Source: Opitutaceae bacterium
Lineage (GTDB): Bacteria; Verrucomicrobiota; Verrucomicrobiia; Opitutales; Opitutaceae
Assembly (NCBI GenBank): GCA_019634615.1
Contig: JAHCAZ010000004.1
Coordinates: 62,001 to 126,000 of the forward strand
Length of the DNA: 64,000 nt
Reading direction: 5' to 3'
The translations under genes were made by a program, and so were the position numbers. The notes under the pieces are model-generated. The model did not search any database. It worked only from the letters and a program-made list of their open reading frames with translations, and was not told the origin of the DNA. Shown one piece after another: positions 54,011 to 61,934 of the stretch (positions are counted from its first letter, which is position 1; every line of letters starts with the position of its first letter).

Positions 54011-54699
54011 CCGCGGGCACCTCCCTCGCCCGCCACGAGCCCGTCGCCTCGTCGCGGCCGTGGGGCGAACTCACCGACCTCGAGGCCGTCCACGGCGTCG
54101 TGGATGGGCACCGGGAGATGTTCGAGATCATCGTGCGCCGCTACAACCCGCGGCTCTACCGGGTGGGCATGGCCTATCTCCGCAACCATGCCCAGGCCGA
54201 GGATGCGATGCAGAACACCTATCTGAAGGCCTTTGTGAACCTGGGCCATTTCGAGGGCGCGGCGGCGTTCTCGACCTGGCTCACACGGATCATGATCAAC
54301 GAGTGCCTGATGATGATGCGCCGCCAGAAGACGGCCCCGCTCGGCGTGTTCGACCCCGACCGATTGCCGGCCGACGAGGAATCATTCGCGGCGCCCGCAC
54401 GCGACCTGCTCGACACCGAGGAGTTGAAGGCCCTCCTCGAGCAGAGCATCCAGACGCTGCCCCGGGCGCACCGGGCGGTCTACATCCTGCGGGAAATCCA
54501 GCAACTCAGCACGGCCGAGACCGCCGCCTGCCTGGGAATGTCGGCCGCCAACGTCAAAGTGTCGTTGCACCGCGCCCGCGAGGGCCTCAAGGCCCAGATT
54601 CTCAAGACGGCGGCGGGGCTGGAGCTGTTCGATTACTCGGCACCCTACTGCGATCCCATGACCGCACGGGTGATGGCCGCGGTCCAGGCGCTGGCCTGA
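54007..54699 (+). CDS. ECF RNA polymerase sigma factor
   Basis: A 230-residue sigma factor. Region 2 is YRVGMAYLRNHAQAEDAMQN then TYLKAFVNL; region 4 is LPRAHRAVYILREIQQLSTA, ETAACLGMSAANVKVSLHRA. The C-terminus ends in a short tail with one cysteine (DYSAPYCDPM), like the metal- or anti-sigma-binding ends of some ECF groups. It is translationally coupled to nsrR, so sigma synthesis should rise with the NsrR regulon. No anti-sigma gene is next to it. The downstream membrane genes are possible targets. Confidence 0.92.
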   Translation: MTAGTSLARHEPVASSRPWGELTDLEAVHGVVDGHREMFEIIVRRYNPRLYRVGMAYLRNHAQAEDAMQNTYLKAFVNLGHFEGAAAFSTWLTRIMINECLMMMRRQKTAPLGVFDPDRLPADEESFAAPARDLLDTEELKALLEQSIQTLPRAHRAVYILREIQQLSTAETAACLGMSAANVKVSLHRAREGLKAQILKTAAGLELFDYSAPYCDPMTARVMAAVQALA

Positions 54700-54784
54700 C
54701 GCCGCGGGCCGACCGGGCGCGTAAGGGTGTAACCCTGCGCCCGCCGCCGCATCAAATGGAGTGAACCACAACCACCTCACTCCC

Positions 54785-55123
54785 ATGCTTACGACCACCA
54801 TTGTTCTCTTCATCGTCGCCGCGCTCCTTGGTCTAGCCGTCGCCCGGCAGATCCTCAGCAAGAAGCCCACCGCGAAGGGCGTCGTCATCGCGCACGGCGC
54901 TTTCGGCGCCGCCGGCCTGATCGCGCTGATCTTTCACGCCGCGAGCAACCCGCACCGCCTTCTGACCACCGCCATCATCCTCCTGGTGGTCGCGGCCCTC
55001 GGCGGGTTGATCGTCTTCGTCAACGACCTGCGCGGCAAGGTGGGGCCGCTCGGCCTCATCGTCGTGCACGCCCTGGTGGCGGCCGCGGCGGTGGCCCTCG
55101 TGCTGGTGGTCGCCATCAAGTGA
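54785..55123 (+). CDS. Small three- to four-helix membrane protein
   Basis: A 112-residue hydrophobic protein starting MLTTTIVLFIVAALLGLAVA. Predicted helices cover about residues 3-20, 33-52, 60-80 and 88-108, with conserved-looking His in VVIAHGAFGAAGL and LIVVHALVAAAAV. The paired histidines could bind haem, but this is only suggestive. It lies before the DUF2231 gene on the same strand with 7 bp spacing, so both membrane proteins are probably made together. Confidence 0.65.
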   Translation: MLTTTIVLFIVAALLGLAVARQILSKKPTAKGVVIAHGAFGAAGLIALIFHAASNPHRLLTTAIILLVVAALGGLIVFVNDLRGKVGPLGLIVVHALVAAAAVALVLVVAIK

Positions 55124-55130
55124 CCCGGCC

Positions 55131-55559
55131 ATGCGCATCCTCGGTCATCCCGGGCATGTGATGGTCGTCCACTTCCCGGTGGCGCTCTGGCCGGCGCATG
55201 AAGGCCTGCATCTTTTCGCCTCGCACCTGCCGGCCGGGGCGGCCGCCAGCGTCGGTTTCTGGCTCCTCGCCGCCGGCACGGCCCTTGGCTGGCTCGCGGC
55301 GCTCCTCGGCCTGAGCGACCTGATGGAGCTGGCGCGGGAAAACGACGCACGACTGTCGAACGGCCTCATCCATGCGATCGTGAACGGCAGCGTCCTCGTC
55401 GGCTTCACGGCGATTCTCGCCCTCGAATATCGCGCCTTTCCCGCCATCGCGCACGGCCCCGGTTTCCTGGCCGGCGAAGCCGCGCTGATCATCGTGATGT
55501 TTGCCGGCAACTACTTTGGCGGCGCCGTGGTCTGGTCCCGGCCGGCGAAGGCGTCGTGA
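55131..55559 (+). CDS. DUF2231 family membrane protein
   Basis: A 142-residue protein with four hydrophobic helices. GHPGHVMVVHFPVALWPAHE is the family signature (HP...HFP), and the third and fourth helices are LIHAIVNGSVLVGFTAIL and EAALIIVMFAGNYFGGAVVW. Members are often linked to membrane redox or haem proteins. It follows the small membrane protein gene and ends about 100 bp before the DUF3088 gene. Confidence 0.82.
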   Translation: MRILGHPGHVMVVHFPVALWPAHEGLHLFASHLPAGAAASVGFWLLAAGTALGWLAALLGLSDLMELARENDARLSNGLIHAIVNGSVLVGFTAILALEYRAFPAIAHGPGFLAGEAALIIVMFAGNYFGGAVVWSRPAKAS

Positions 55560-55577
55560 AGGGCTGGGGCGATCTTA

Positions 55578-55600
55578 TTGCTGCATTTGCAATCTATCTT
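55578..55600. promoter_or_regulatory. NsrR-box-like palindrome 3 (DUF3088 gene)
   Basis: On the minus strand it reads AAGATAGATTGCAAATGCAG then CAA, a weaker match to the same consensus with half-sites AAGATAGATTG and TTGCTGCATTT. It lies about 65 bp before the DUF3088 start, in an AT-rich patch. Confidence 0.5.
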
Positions 55601-55665
55601 TAATGGGCCCTAGTTTCCCTGCCGCGCGGCTCGGCCGCGGCTGAGCCGCCCGCGGCTTCCCTCTT

Positions 55666-56010
55666 ATGAACCAAGACAGACTGTATCTCCTCAAGCCCGA
55701 CTTTGCCGACCAGGGTCGGACGTATTACTGCCCGGGTTGCGCGGAACTGCTCGGGGTCCTGGAATTCTATCCCAAGCTGAAGCGCCAGATCGAGATCCGC
55801 TGGGTGGACTTCCCCCGCCCCCGGCCCGAACTCGCCGCACTGCTGGGCAAGGACTACCAGAGTTGTCCCGTGTTGGTCCTGCACGCCGTGCCGCAGCAAC
55901 CGCCGTCGTCGCTCAAGGTGCAGTTCGCCAACGGCCATTCCTTCGTGTCCGGCGCCCGCGAGATCGGCGAATACCTGGCACACATGCGCGACATTGGCCT
56001 GCCCCATTGA
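55666..56010 (+). CDS. DUF3088 family protein
   Basis: A 114-residue protein. DRLYLLKPDFADQGRTYYCP then GCAELLGVLEFYPKLK carries the family CxxC pair; SCPVLVLHAVPQ and FANGHSFVSGAREIGEYLAH give the thioredoxin-like remainder with its cis-Pro. Biochemical function is unknown, but the CPGC motif suggests a thiol-redox role. A possible NsrR box precedes it. The truncated integrase gene converges on it, only 56 bp away. Confidence 0.85.
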   Translation: MNQDRLYLLKPDFADQGRTYYCPGCAELLGVLEFYPKLKRQIEIRWVDFPRPRPELAALLGKDYQSCPVLVLHAVPQQPPSSLKVQFANGHSFVSGAREIGEYLAHMRDIGLPH

Positions 56011-56066
56011 AATACCTACCTCGACCCGGAACTCTCCTCCGAGGGGGTTAAATTGGGCGTGCGTTT

Positions 56067-56795
56067 TTAGCGGAGCAGCGTGGCGGCGTCTTGGACGGAC
56101 ATCGGCATTGCGCGTTCGCTGTCCGCTGGACGGGTCTCAGCGTCCTCTGTTGGCGAGGTTTGCTTGTAATGAGTGTAGAGCGAGCGGACGTGCTTGAGAT
56201 AGTCTCGCTGCGTGTCGGATTTTTGAACATCCTCGAGGCCGTCCAGCCAATCCTCGAGCATGCGGGGGGTGATCTCGTCCAGTCGGCTGATGGCAAAGGC
56301 TTCCTTGAATCGATCCAACTTCACTCGTTTCTGCCGGAGCGTGTTCTTCTTGATCAGCTTTCGATCAAAGCGCCGATTTTGCTCGGTCATGAAATCGTCG
56401 ACTGCTTTTCGCACCAGGAGATCGCAAATCGGGCGCCCTGCGGATTGCCGCCACTGTTTCCAACCGTCCAAGATTACGAGCGGTGGCACACTGCCGGCGG
56501 CTTCTTTAAAAACACGCCACTCGCGCAACTCGTTTGGCGTCGGCACATCCGTAAGGGTGCCGTGACGGCGCGCCGAGTTTAGCTCGATGACTTTTGCTTC
56601 GAGTTTCTCGAGCGAGTTGAACCACTCGCTCGTCCGCTGTCCTTTGACGCTCCATTGGACACCAAATTTTTTCTCGCGCAGCGGACGGACCGGAAGCAAC
56701 TGGACTCCCCGCACCGGCTTCGTGCGGATCGACGGCCTGGGGAGTTTGGGCTCCCGTTTACGCTTCCCTTGGGAGGGGGCAAACCCGTTTGGCAA
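56067..56795 (-). pseudogene. Tyrosine recombinase (phage-type integrase), N-terminal remnant
   Basis: A 242-residue product containing the basic N-terminus (GKRKREPKLPRPSIRTKPVR), an arm-binding-like segment (EKKFGVQWSVKGQRTSEWF) and the SAM-like core-binding domain (RKLIKKNTLRQKRVKLDRFK, EAFAISRLDEITPRMLEDWL). It stops at SVQDAATLLR, where the catalytic domain with the R-H-R-Y residues should begin; none of that domain is found downstream. It is therefore inactive. It starts about 25 bp after the tRNA-Ala terminator, the standard place for a tRNA-targeting integrase. Confidence 0.8.
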
Positions 56796-56818
56796 TGGCT
56801 GTTACCTATGAAAAAGGA

Positions 56819-56841
56819 AACCCCCGGAGTTGCCGGGGGTT
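56819..56841 (-). terminator. Intrinsic terminator of tRNA-Ala
   Basis: On the minus strand AACCCCCGGCAACTCCGGGG then GTT, followed by TCCTTTTTC, forms an 8-bp GC stem with a T-rich tail, four bases after the tRNA CCA end. The same stem occurs at 32455-32476 with a different loop. Confidence 0.85.
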
Positions 56842-56844
56842 AAT

Positions 56845-56920
56845 TGGTGGACCCTAGCGGGTTCGAACCGCTGACCTCCTCAATGCCATTGAGGCGCTCT
56901 ACCAACTGAGCTAAGAGCCC
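56845..56920 (-). tRNA. tRNA-Ala, anticodon GGC
   Basis: The 76-nt gene reads GGGCTCTTAGCTCAGTTGGT at its 5' end; D arm GCTC-AGTTGGTA-GAGC; anticodon stem CCTCA/TGAGG with loop ATGGCAT, so the anticodon is GGC (alanine). T arm AGCGG-TTCGAAC-CCGCT; acceptor closes with AGGGTCC and an encoded ACCA. The acceptor stem has two G-U pairs. It is the integration site of the neighbouring island. Confidence 0.96.
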
Positions 56921-57035
56921 AAACTGCTGACTGAGAGGTCAAAAAATCAGTGTTCCGCCACCGAATGCAAGGACTTTTTGTCGGGGCGGCTTAATGCCGC
57001 GAACGGGGGCGCAACATCGCGGCATAAAGCCGCTC

Positions 57036-57917
57036 CTACTCCTCTTCCTTCATCTTGAAGGTCACGACCCAGACATCGCTCTTGTTGTTCGGGGTCGGGC
57101 CGATGGAGCGGACGCGGGCGAAGGCCTCGAGGACGCTGCGGTCGAACTCGGAGGAGCCCGAGGAGCGGACAATCTTCACGCCGGACAGCGTGCCGTCGGC
57201 GGCGATGCGAAACTCGACCTCGGCCTCGAGGAGGTCGCTCAGGCCGGACGGTTTCTCGTGCGCGGCGCGCAGGCGTTGCAGCAGGAGGGCGATGTAGCTG
57301 TCGAGGGCGCTCTGCTCGGCGCGACTCAGCGCCTTGCCGCCGGCGCCACCGGTCTTGTTGTTGACCGAGCCGCCGACGACACCCTTCGCGATGCCCTCGG
57401 CGTCGATTCGCGCGACCTTCGGATTCACGGCGCCTCCTTTGGGCTGAGTCTTGCTCTTGTTGAGCTTGTCGAACTCCGCCTTGCTGATGCGTTTCGCCTC
57501 GGCCTCGCGCTTCTTGCGGTCGGCCTCGACGAGGCGCTTCTCGCGTTTGCTGGCGATGCGGAGCACGTCCTTCGTGTAATTGGGTGTCTTGGTCTCGACC
57601 GGCTTGACCGCGGCCTTGGGGGCGGGCTTCTCGGGGGCGCGCTCGATGACCGGCTCGGGCGGCGCCGGCTCGGGCTCGGGGGCGGGTTTGACCACCGGTG
57701 CCGGGGGCGTGGGCACGTTGAGCTTGATGCCCGGGGTGCCCAGCGCGGGCGCCTCGGTGGCCATGTAGTTGTCGCCCTCACCCGCGACGAGCTCGAAGAT
57801 CTTGGGCTGCTCCTTCACCTGCGTGTGCATGGCGAAGGTGAAGAACAGGACGAGGGCGACGATCGCTCCGTGCAGCGTGAGCGACAGCATGAACGCGCCT
57901 GGTGAATTCGCCCGCAT
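57036..57917 (-). CDS. TonB/TolA-type energy-transduction protein
   Basis: A 293-residue protein with one N-terminal transmembrane helix (AFMLSLTLHGAIVALVLFFT). A Pro-rich linker follows (PTPPAPVVKPAPEPEPAPPE), then a Lys/Arg/Glu helix (ASKREKRLVEADRKKREAEA). The C-terminal domain is TonB-like: EAEVEFRIAADGTLSGVKIV, SSGSSEFDRSVLEAFARV. It should span the periplasm and contact TonB-dependent receptors or Tol partners. It ends the exbB-exbD-tonB unit; the TolA/TonB distinction is not clear from sequence. Confidence 0.85.
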   Translation of the reverse strand: MRANSPGAFMLSLTLHGAIVALVLFFTFAMHTQVKEQPKIFELVAGEGDNYMATEAPALGTPGIKLNVPTPPAPVVKPAPEPEPAPPEPVIERAPEKPAPKAAVKPVETKTPNYTKDVLRIASKREKRLVEADRKKREAEAKRISKAEFDKLNKSKTQPKGGAVNPKVARIDAEGIAKGVVGGSVNNKTGGAGGKALSRAEQSALDSYIALLLQRLRAAHEKPSGLSDLLEAEVEFRIAADGTLSGVKIVRSSGSSEFDRSVLEAFARVRSIGPTPNNKSDVWVVTFKMKEEE

Positions 57918-57921
57918 CGCT

Positions 57922-58350
57922 TCAGTCCGTCGTCTGGGTGTCGAACGTGATCTTGCTCAGGTTGTGCTTCTTCAACTCGTCCATCACCGTGATGACCTTC
58001 TGGTACTGTAGCGTCCAATCGGCCCGCAGTCGAATCACCGGCGGCTTTTCCTTCTTGGCGGCCTCGGCGAGGAGCTCGGAGAGATCGCGGAAATCCACCC
58101 GCTTGCTGCCCCAGTAGTATTCGCCGGCCTTGTTGATCGAGATGGTCTGGAAGGTCAGGTCCGGATCGGGCTTGTCCTGCTGCCGCTTCGATTCCGTCGG
58201 GAGATTCACCTGGATCGTCTGCTCCTGCTGGATGAGCGGCGTCGCGATCATGAAGATGATCAGCAGCGTGAACGCCACGTCGATGAGATTGGTGACGTTG
58301 AGCTCCGAGAGCGGATGCTGAACGTGGCGCCGTCTGAAAGTTCTGGCCAT
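57922..58350 (-). CDS. ExbD/TolR-family proton-channel subunit
   Basis: A 142-residue protein with a single N-terminal helix (TNLIDVAFTLLIIFMIATPL), where Asp in NLIDVAF is the proton-carrying residue of ExbD/TolR. The periplasmic part has VIRLRADWTLQYQKVITVMD, the usual ExbD fold. It partners with the ExbB-like protein upstream (14 bp away) and TonB/TolA downstream (4 bp). Confidence 0.93.
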   Translation of the reverse strand: MARTFRRRHVQHPLSELNVTNLIDVAFTLLIIFMIATPLIQQEQTIQVNLPTESKRQQDKPDPDLTFQTISINKAGEYYWGSKRVDFRDLSELLAEAAKKEKPPVIRLRADWTLQYQKVITVMDELKKHNLSKITFDTQTTD

Positions 58351-58364
58351 GGGTCAGCTCCCGT

Positions 58365-59066
58365 TCACTTGCTCTCGAGCTCGAGACGGTCGGCGAGCGC
58401 GCTCGCGTAGTTTTCCAGCTCGGTGATCAGGTTCTTGGTCGTGCTGAGCAGGAAGTTGTAGCCGAAGAGCGACGGGATGGCGACGAGGAGGCCGGCGACG
58501 GTGGTGAGCAGCGCGGCGGAGACGCCGGGGGCGAGGGTCTGGATCGTGGCGGTCTGCTGCATCGAGACGGCGCCGAAGGCCTCCATGACGCCCCAGACGG
58601 TGCCGAGGAGGCCGAGGAACGGGGCGCCGGTCACGATGGAGGCGAGGAAGATCATGCTCGCCTCATAGCGCAGCGTCTGGCGCGCAAGTGCGCGCTGCAG
58701 CGCGTTCTCGGCGTGCTCGAGGCGGGAGCGGCTCGTGTCGGTGCCGCGCTCCTTGTTGATCGCCGCGGCGCGCCAGTAGCTCTCGACCGCGTCGGCGAAC
58801 AGGTCCGCGTACGGGATCGAGCGGCGGTGCCGGAAGGATTCCGGCAGGTCGAGGAGCGAGCGCTGGTCGCGCAGGTGGCCCTCGAAGGCGTAATTGAGCG
58901 ACTGCAGCCGCTTCAGCTCAAAGTGCTTTCCGAACATGATCGTCCACGCGATCAGGCTGAACACCGCGAGGCCGACGGTGATGACCTGGCCGACGATGTC
59001 GCATTGCAGGAAAACCTGGATGATGTTGACGGTGGCGAGCAAGGGGGAGGCGGGCAGCACGGACAT
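58365..59066 (-). CDS. MotA/TolQ/ExbB-family proton-channel protein
   Basis: A 233-residue protein with three helices. The family region is TGAPFLGLLGTVWGVMEAFG, followed by AALLTTVAGLLVAIPSLFGY with conserved Thr/Ala/Gly residues of the channel. The start MSVLPASPLL has GGAG just upstream. It uses the proton gradient to drive the neighbouring ExbD and TonB/TolA proteins. First gene of the unit, divergent from the PfkB kinase gene. Confidence 0.92.
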   Translation of the reverse strand: MSVLPASPLLATVNIIQVFLQCDIVGQVITVGLAVFSLIAWTIMFGKHFELKRLQSLNYAFEGHLRDQRSLLDLPESFRHRRSIPYADLFADAVESYWRAAAINKERGTDTSRSRLEHAENALQRALARQTLRYEASMIFLASIVTGAPFLGLLGTVWGVMEAFGAVSMQQTATIQTLAPGVSAALLTTVAGLLVAIPSLFGYNFLLSTTKNLITELENYASALADRLELESK

Positions 59067-59178
59067 GGGCTCCACAGTTGGGGCTTTTATTAAACGCATT
59101 CAACGGAAAATGCCGACCGCGGCGCGCGAATCTGGTTGCCGGCGCCGGCCGGTGAATTTTCGCTGGCCGCCTTCATCC

Positions 59179-60291
59179 ATGGACTTCAAAACCCGCACGC
59201 TGCAGCAGCTCCGCGAACATCGCGCCGCCCGGCAGGGCAAGCGCGCCCTGGTGGGCTTCGACGGCTTCGTCGACACCATCGTGACGCCCGTGGCGCTCCG
59301 GGCCGGCCAAGGGGAGAATTTCACGCCCATCGGCACCATCGCCGAGTTCGGCCAGCGCATCACCGCCGCCGCCGGCAAGAGCACGAACCTCGAGTTCTAC
59401 CCCCGCCTCGACAAGCTGGGCGGCAACGGCCCGATCATGGCCAACGCCCTCCTCGCCCAAGGGGCCGCGATCACCTACGTCGGCGCCCTCGGCAAGACCG
59501 CCATCCACCCCGTCTTCCAGGAAATGGCCGCCCACGCGACGACCGTCTCGCTCTGCGACCCGGCGCACACGACCGCGGTCGAGTTCACCGACGGCAAGCT
59601 CATGCTCGGCATGATGCGCAGCCTCGACGAGATCACGCCGGAGAAGATCCACGCGGTCATGGGCAGCGACCACTACCGCGCCGCCCTCGGCGCGGCCGAC
59701 CTCATCGCCGTGGTCAACTGGACGATGATCCCCAATCTCACCGCCGTGCTGGTCGACCTCGTCCAGCACGTGCTGCCGCAGGTGCCGGTCAAACCCGGCC
59801 GCCGCTTCTTCTTCGACCTCGCCGACCCGGAGAAGCGCTCCGCCGCCGACCTGGTCTATGCCCTCGAGACCATCGGCAAGTTCGAGCAGTTCGGCCGCGT
59901 CACGCTCGGCCTCAACCTCAAGGAAGCCCAGCAGGTGTTCACCGTCCTCGGCTTCGGCGTCGAGACGGAGACGGAGAGCGGCCTGCGCGCCATGGCCGAG
60001 AAGATCCGCCAGCGCCTCGACCTGACCACCGTCGTCATTCACCCCAAGGAATCCGCCGCCTGCGCCACCCGCGAAGGCACCTCCTGGGTGCCAGGTCCCT
60101 ACGTCGCCCAACCACTCATCACCACCGGCGCGGGAGATCATTTCAACGCCGGCTTCAGCGCCGCGCAGATCCTCGGCCTCTCCCCCGAGTGCTGCCTCAC
60201 CGCCGGCGTCTGCACCAGCGGCCATTACGTGCGCACCGGCCAGAGCCCGACCGCGGCCGATCTGGAAACCTTCCTCGCCAACTGGAAATAA
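59179..60291 (+). CDS. PfkB-family carbohydrate kinase
   Basis: A 370-residue ribokinase-fold protein. KRALVGFDGFVDTIVTPVAL opens the sugar-binding half, KLGGNGPIMANALLAQGA is the first PfkB signature, and TTGAGDHFNAGFSAAQIL holds the catalytic Asp320 and anion hole. NLKEAQQVF is typical of the middle region. It should phosphorylate a sugar or nucleoside with ATP; substrate unknown. It starts a rightward run with tmk and holB, 17 bp before tmk. Confidence 0.87.
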   Translation: MDFKTRTLQQLREHRAARQGKRALVGFDGFVDTIVTPVALRAGQGENFTPIGTIAEFGQRITAAAGKSTNLEFYPRLDKLGGNGPIMANALLAQGAAITYVGALGKTAIHPVFQEMAAHATTVSLCDPAHTTAVEFTDGKLMLGMMRSLDEITPEKIHAVMGSDHYRAALGAADLIAVVNWTMIPNLTAVLVDLVQHVLPQVPVKPGRRFFFDLADPEKRSAADLVYALETIGKFEQFGRVTLGLNLKEAQQVFTVLGFGVETETESGLRAMAEKIRQRLDLTTVVIHPKESAACATREGTSWVPGPYVAQPLITTGAGDHFNAGFSAAQILGLSPECCLTAGVCTSGHYVRTGQSPTAADLETFLANWK

Positions 60292-60308
60292 CCCGCCAAG
60301 CTGACGTG

Positions 60309-60959
60309 ATGCCCCTCAAACAGAAACCGAGCGGCCGCCTGATCTCCTTCGAGGGCTCGGAAGGCAGCGGCAAGTCCACCCAGATCTCCCTGCTCGCCGC
60401 CCACCTCCAGAAGGCCGGGCGCGATGTCGTGACGACCCGCGAACCGGGCGGCACCGAGATCGGCGAGCAGATCCGCAACATCATCGTCCACAACTCCCGC
60501 GGCGACGAGATGTGCCCGGAGACGGAACTCCTCCTCTTCACCGCCGCCCGCGCCCAACTCGTCCGCCAGGTCATCGCCCCCGCCCTGCTCGCCGGCAAGT
60601 TCGTCCTCAGCGACCGGTTCCTCGATTCCTCGACCGTCTACCAGGGCATCGCCCGCAACCTCGCGCCCGATCCGGTCAACCAGATCAACCGCTTCGCCGT
60701 CGGCAACGTCATGCCCGACGTCACCGTCGTGATCGACGTCCCCACCGAGGTCAGCCTCCAGCGCCTCAAGCGGCGCGTCACCGACCTGCCCGACCGCATG
60801 GAGCGCCAGAACATCGATTTCTACACGAAGGTCCGCGAGGGCTACCTCCTGCTGGCGAAGAGCATGCCGGAACGCGTGATCCTCGTCGACGGCACGCACT
60901 CCACCGAGGTCGTCGCCCAGACGATCTGGGAGCACGTCAAGGTCCGCCTCTTCGGCTGA
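60309..60959 (+). CDS. tmk: Thymidylate kinase
   Basis: A 216-residue P-loop kinase. The P-loop is FEGSEGSGKST (14-24); the DR(Y/F/W) motif is VLSDRFLDSSTVYQGIAR, with TREPGGTEIGEQIRN binding dTMP. The LID segment is DLPDRMERQNIDFY. Length and motifs fit bacterial Tmk, which makes dTDP for DNA synthesis. It is followed 7 bp later by the delta' gene, a common pairing. Confidence 0.96.
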   Translation: MPLKQKPSGRLISFEGSEGSGKSTQISLLAAHLQKAGRDVVTTREPGGTEIGEQIRNIIVHNSRGDEMCPETELLLFTAARAQLVRQVIAPALLAGKFVLSDRFLDSSTVYQGIARNLAPDPVNQINRFAVGNVMPDVTVVIDVPTEVSLQRLKRRVTDLPDRMERQNIDFYTKVREGYLLLAKSMPERVILVDGTHSTEVVAQTIWEHVKVRLFG

Positions 60960-60966
60960 GTTCCCC

Positions 60967-61923
60967 ATGTCGCCCCGGGTTGAATGGCCTGCCGCCCTCG
61001 CCGGTTCGCCCGCGGTCTCGGTCATCGAGGCGGCCATCGCCAAGCAGCGCCTCTCGCACAGCCTGCTGCTCCACGGTGACGACCTGCCGACGCTCGTCCT
61101 GATCGCGCAGGCCATCGCCGACCGGCTCCTCAACCCGCCCGGCGCCAAGGCGCAATTCGGCCCCGCGCAGCACCCCGACTGTTTCAGCCTGCGCCCGGCC
61201 GGCAAGATGCGGCAGATCGGCGCCGAGGCGACGCGCGCCCTCATCGCCAAGGTCCAGGTGTCGGCCAGCGTCGCCACCCGCAAGGTCGCCATCCTGCACG
61301 AGGTCGACCGCATGAATCTCGCCGCGGCCAACATCTTCCTCAAGACCCTCGAGGAACCCCCGGCGCACACCACGCTGCTCCTGCTGACGACGCGGCCCTA
61401 CGCGCTCCTGCCCACGATCCGCAGCCGGGTGCTGCATTTCCGTTTTCCGTCGGCCGCCCTGCCGCTCGAGCAGCCCGGCCTGCAGGCCTGGCTGGGCGAT
61501 TACCGGGAGTGGCTCGGCCGCCTCGCCGAGGGCGTGGGCGACAAGCGCAATGTCGCCGACCATGTGTTCACCGTTTACGGCCTGGTCGCACGCTTCAATG
61601 CGCTCCTCGACGCCGCGACCGCCGCGGCGTGGGAAACCGAGAAGACCAAGCTGCCGCCCGACATCGAGGAGGACGAGCAGGTCGCGATCGAGACCGGCCT
61701 CGCGAACGGCCTGCGCGCGCGCATCTTTGCCGAGCTCGAGCGGGCCACGCGGGAGTTCGCCCTGCCCCGCCTCAAGGCCGGCGACGCCGCGACGCGCGCC
61801 GCGTTGATCGGCGCCATCGCCCAGCTCGAGCATGACGTCGGCCTCCTGCGCCTGAACCTCAACGAGGCCGCGGCGCTGGAGCATTTCCTGCTGAGTTCGC
61901 TCCGCCTGTGGGCGAAGCGGTGA
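60967..61923 (+). CDS. holB: DNA polymerase III subunit delta'
   Basis: A 318-residue AAA+-like clamp-loader subunit. QRLSHSLLLHGDD opens the nucleotide-binding-like domain, though the P-loop is degenerate as usual for delta'. VAILHEVDRMNLAAANIFLK then TLEEPPAHTTLLLLTTRP and LLPTIRSRV is the strongest family block. The zinc-finger cysteines of gamma/tau are absent. Its position right after tmk is the usual bacterial context. Confidence 0.9.
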   Translation: MSPRVEWPAALAGSPAVSVIEAAIAKQRLSHSLLLHGDDLPTLVLIAQAIADRLLNPPGAKAQFGPAQHPDCFSLRPAGKMRQIGAEATRALIAKVQVSASVATRKVAILHEVDRMNLAAANIFLKTLEEPPAHTTLLLLTTRPYALLPTIRSRVLHFRFPSAALPLEQPGLQAWLGDYREWLGRLAEGVGDKRNVADHVFTVYGLVARFNALLDAATAAAWETEKTKLPPDIEEDEQVAIETGLANGLRARIFAELERATREFALPRLKAGDAATRAALIGAIAQLEHDVGLLRLNLNEAAALEHFLLSSLRLWAKR

Positions 61924-61934
61924 GCTGAGGTCTT

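Larger units (their letters stand above)
32481..56920. mobile_element. Putative tRNA-Ala-integrated genomic island (fixed)
   Basis: The block has the classical layout: intact tRNA-Ala at the right end (56845-56920), a tyrosine recombinase directly downstream of it (56067-56795), cargo, and a 16-bp direct repeat of the tRNA 3' end at the far left (32481-32496). The integrase lacks its catalytic domain, so the island should no longer excise. The cargo is a sugar-acid regulon (AT-richer, 32.8-49.5 kb) and a redox/NO module (GC-rich, 49.7-56.0 kb). The different compositions mean it may be a mosaic, or that only the AT-richer part was imported. Confidence 0.5.

Noticed and set aside
56011..56066. 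Possible frameshifted continuation of the integrase catalytic domain
   Set aside because: Only 56 bp remain before the convergent DUF3088 gene, and they show none of the catalytic R-H-R-Y motifs in any frame.
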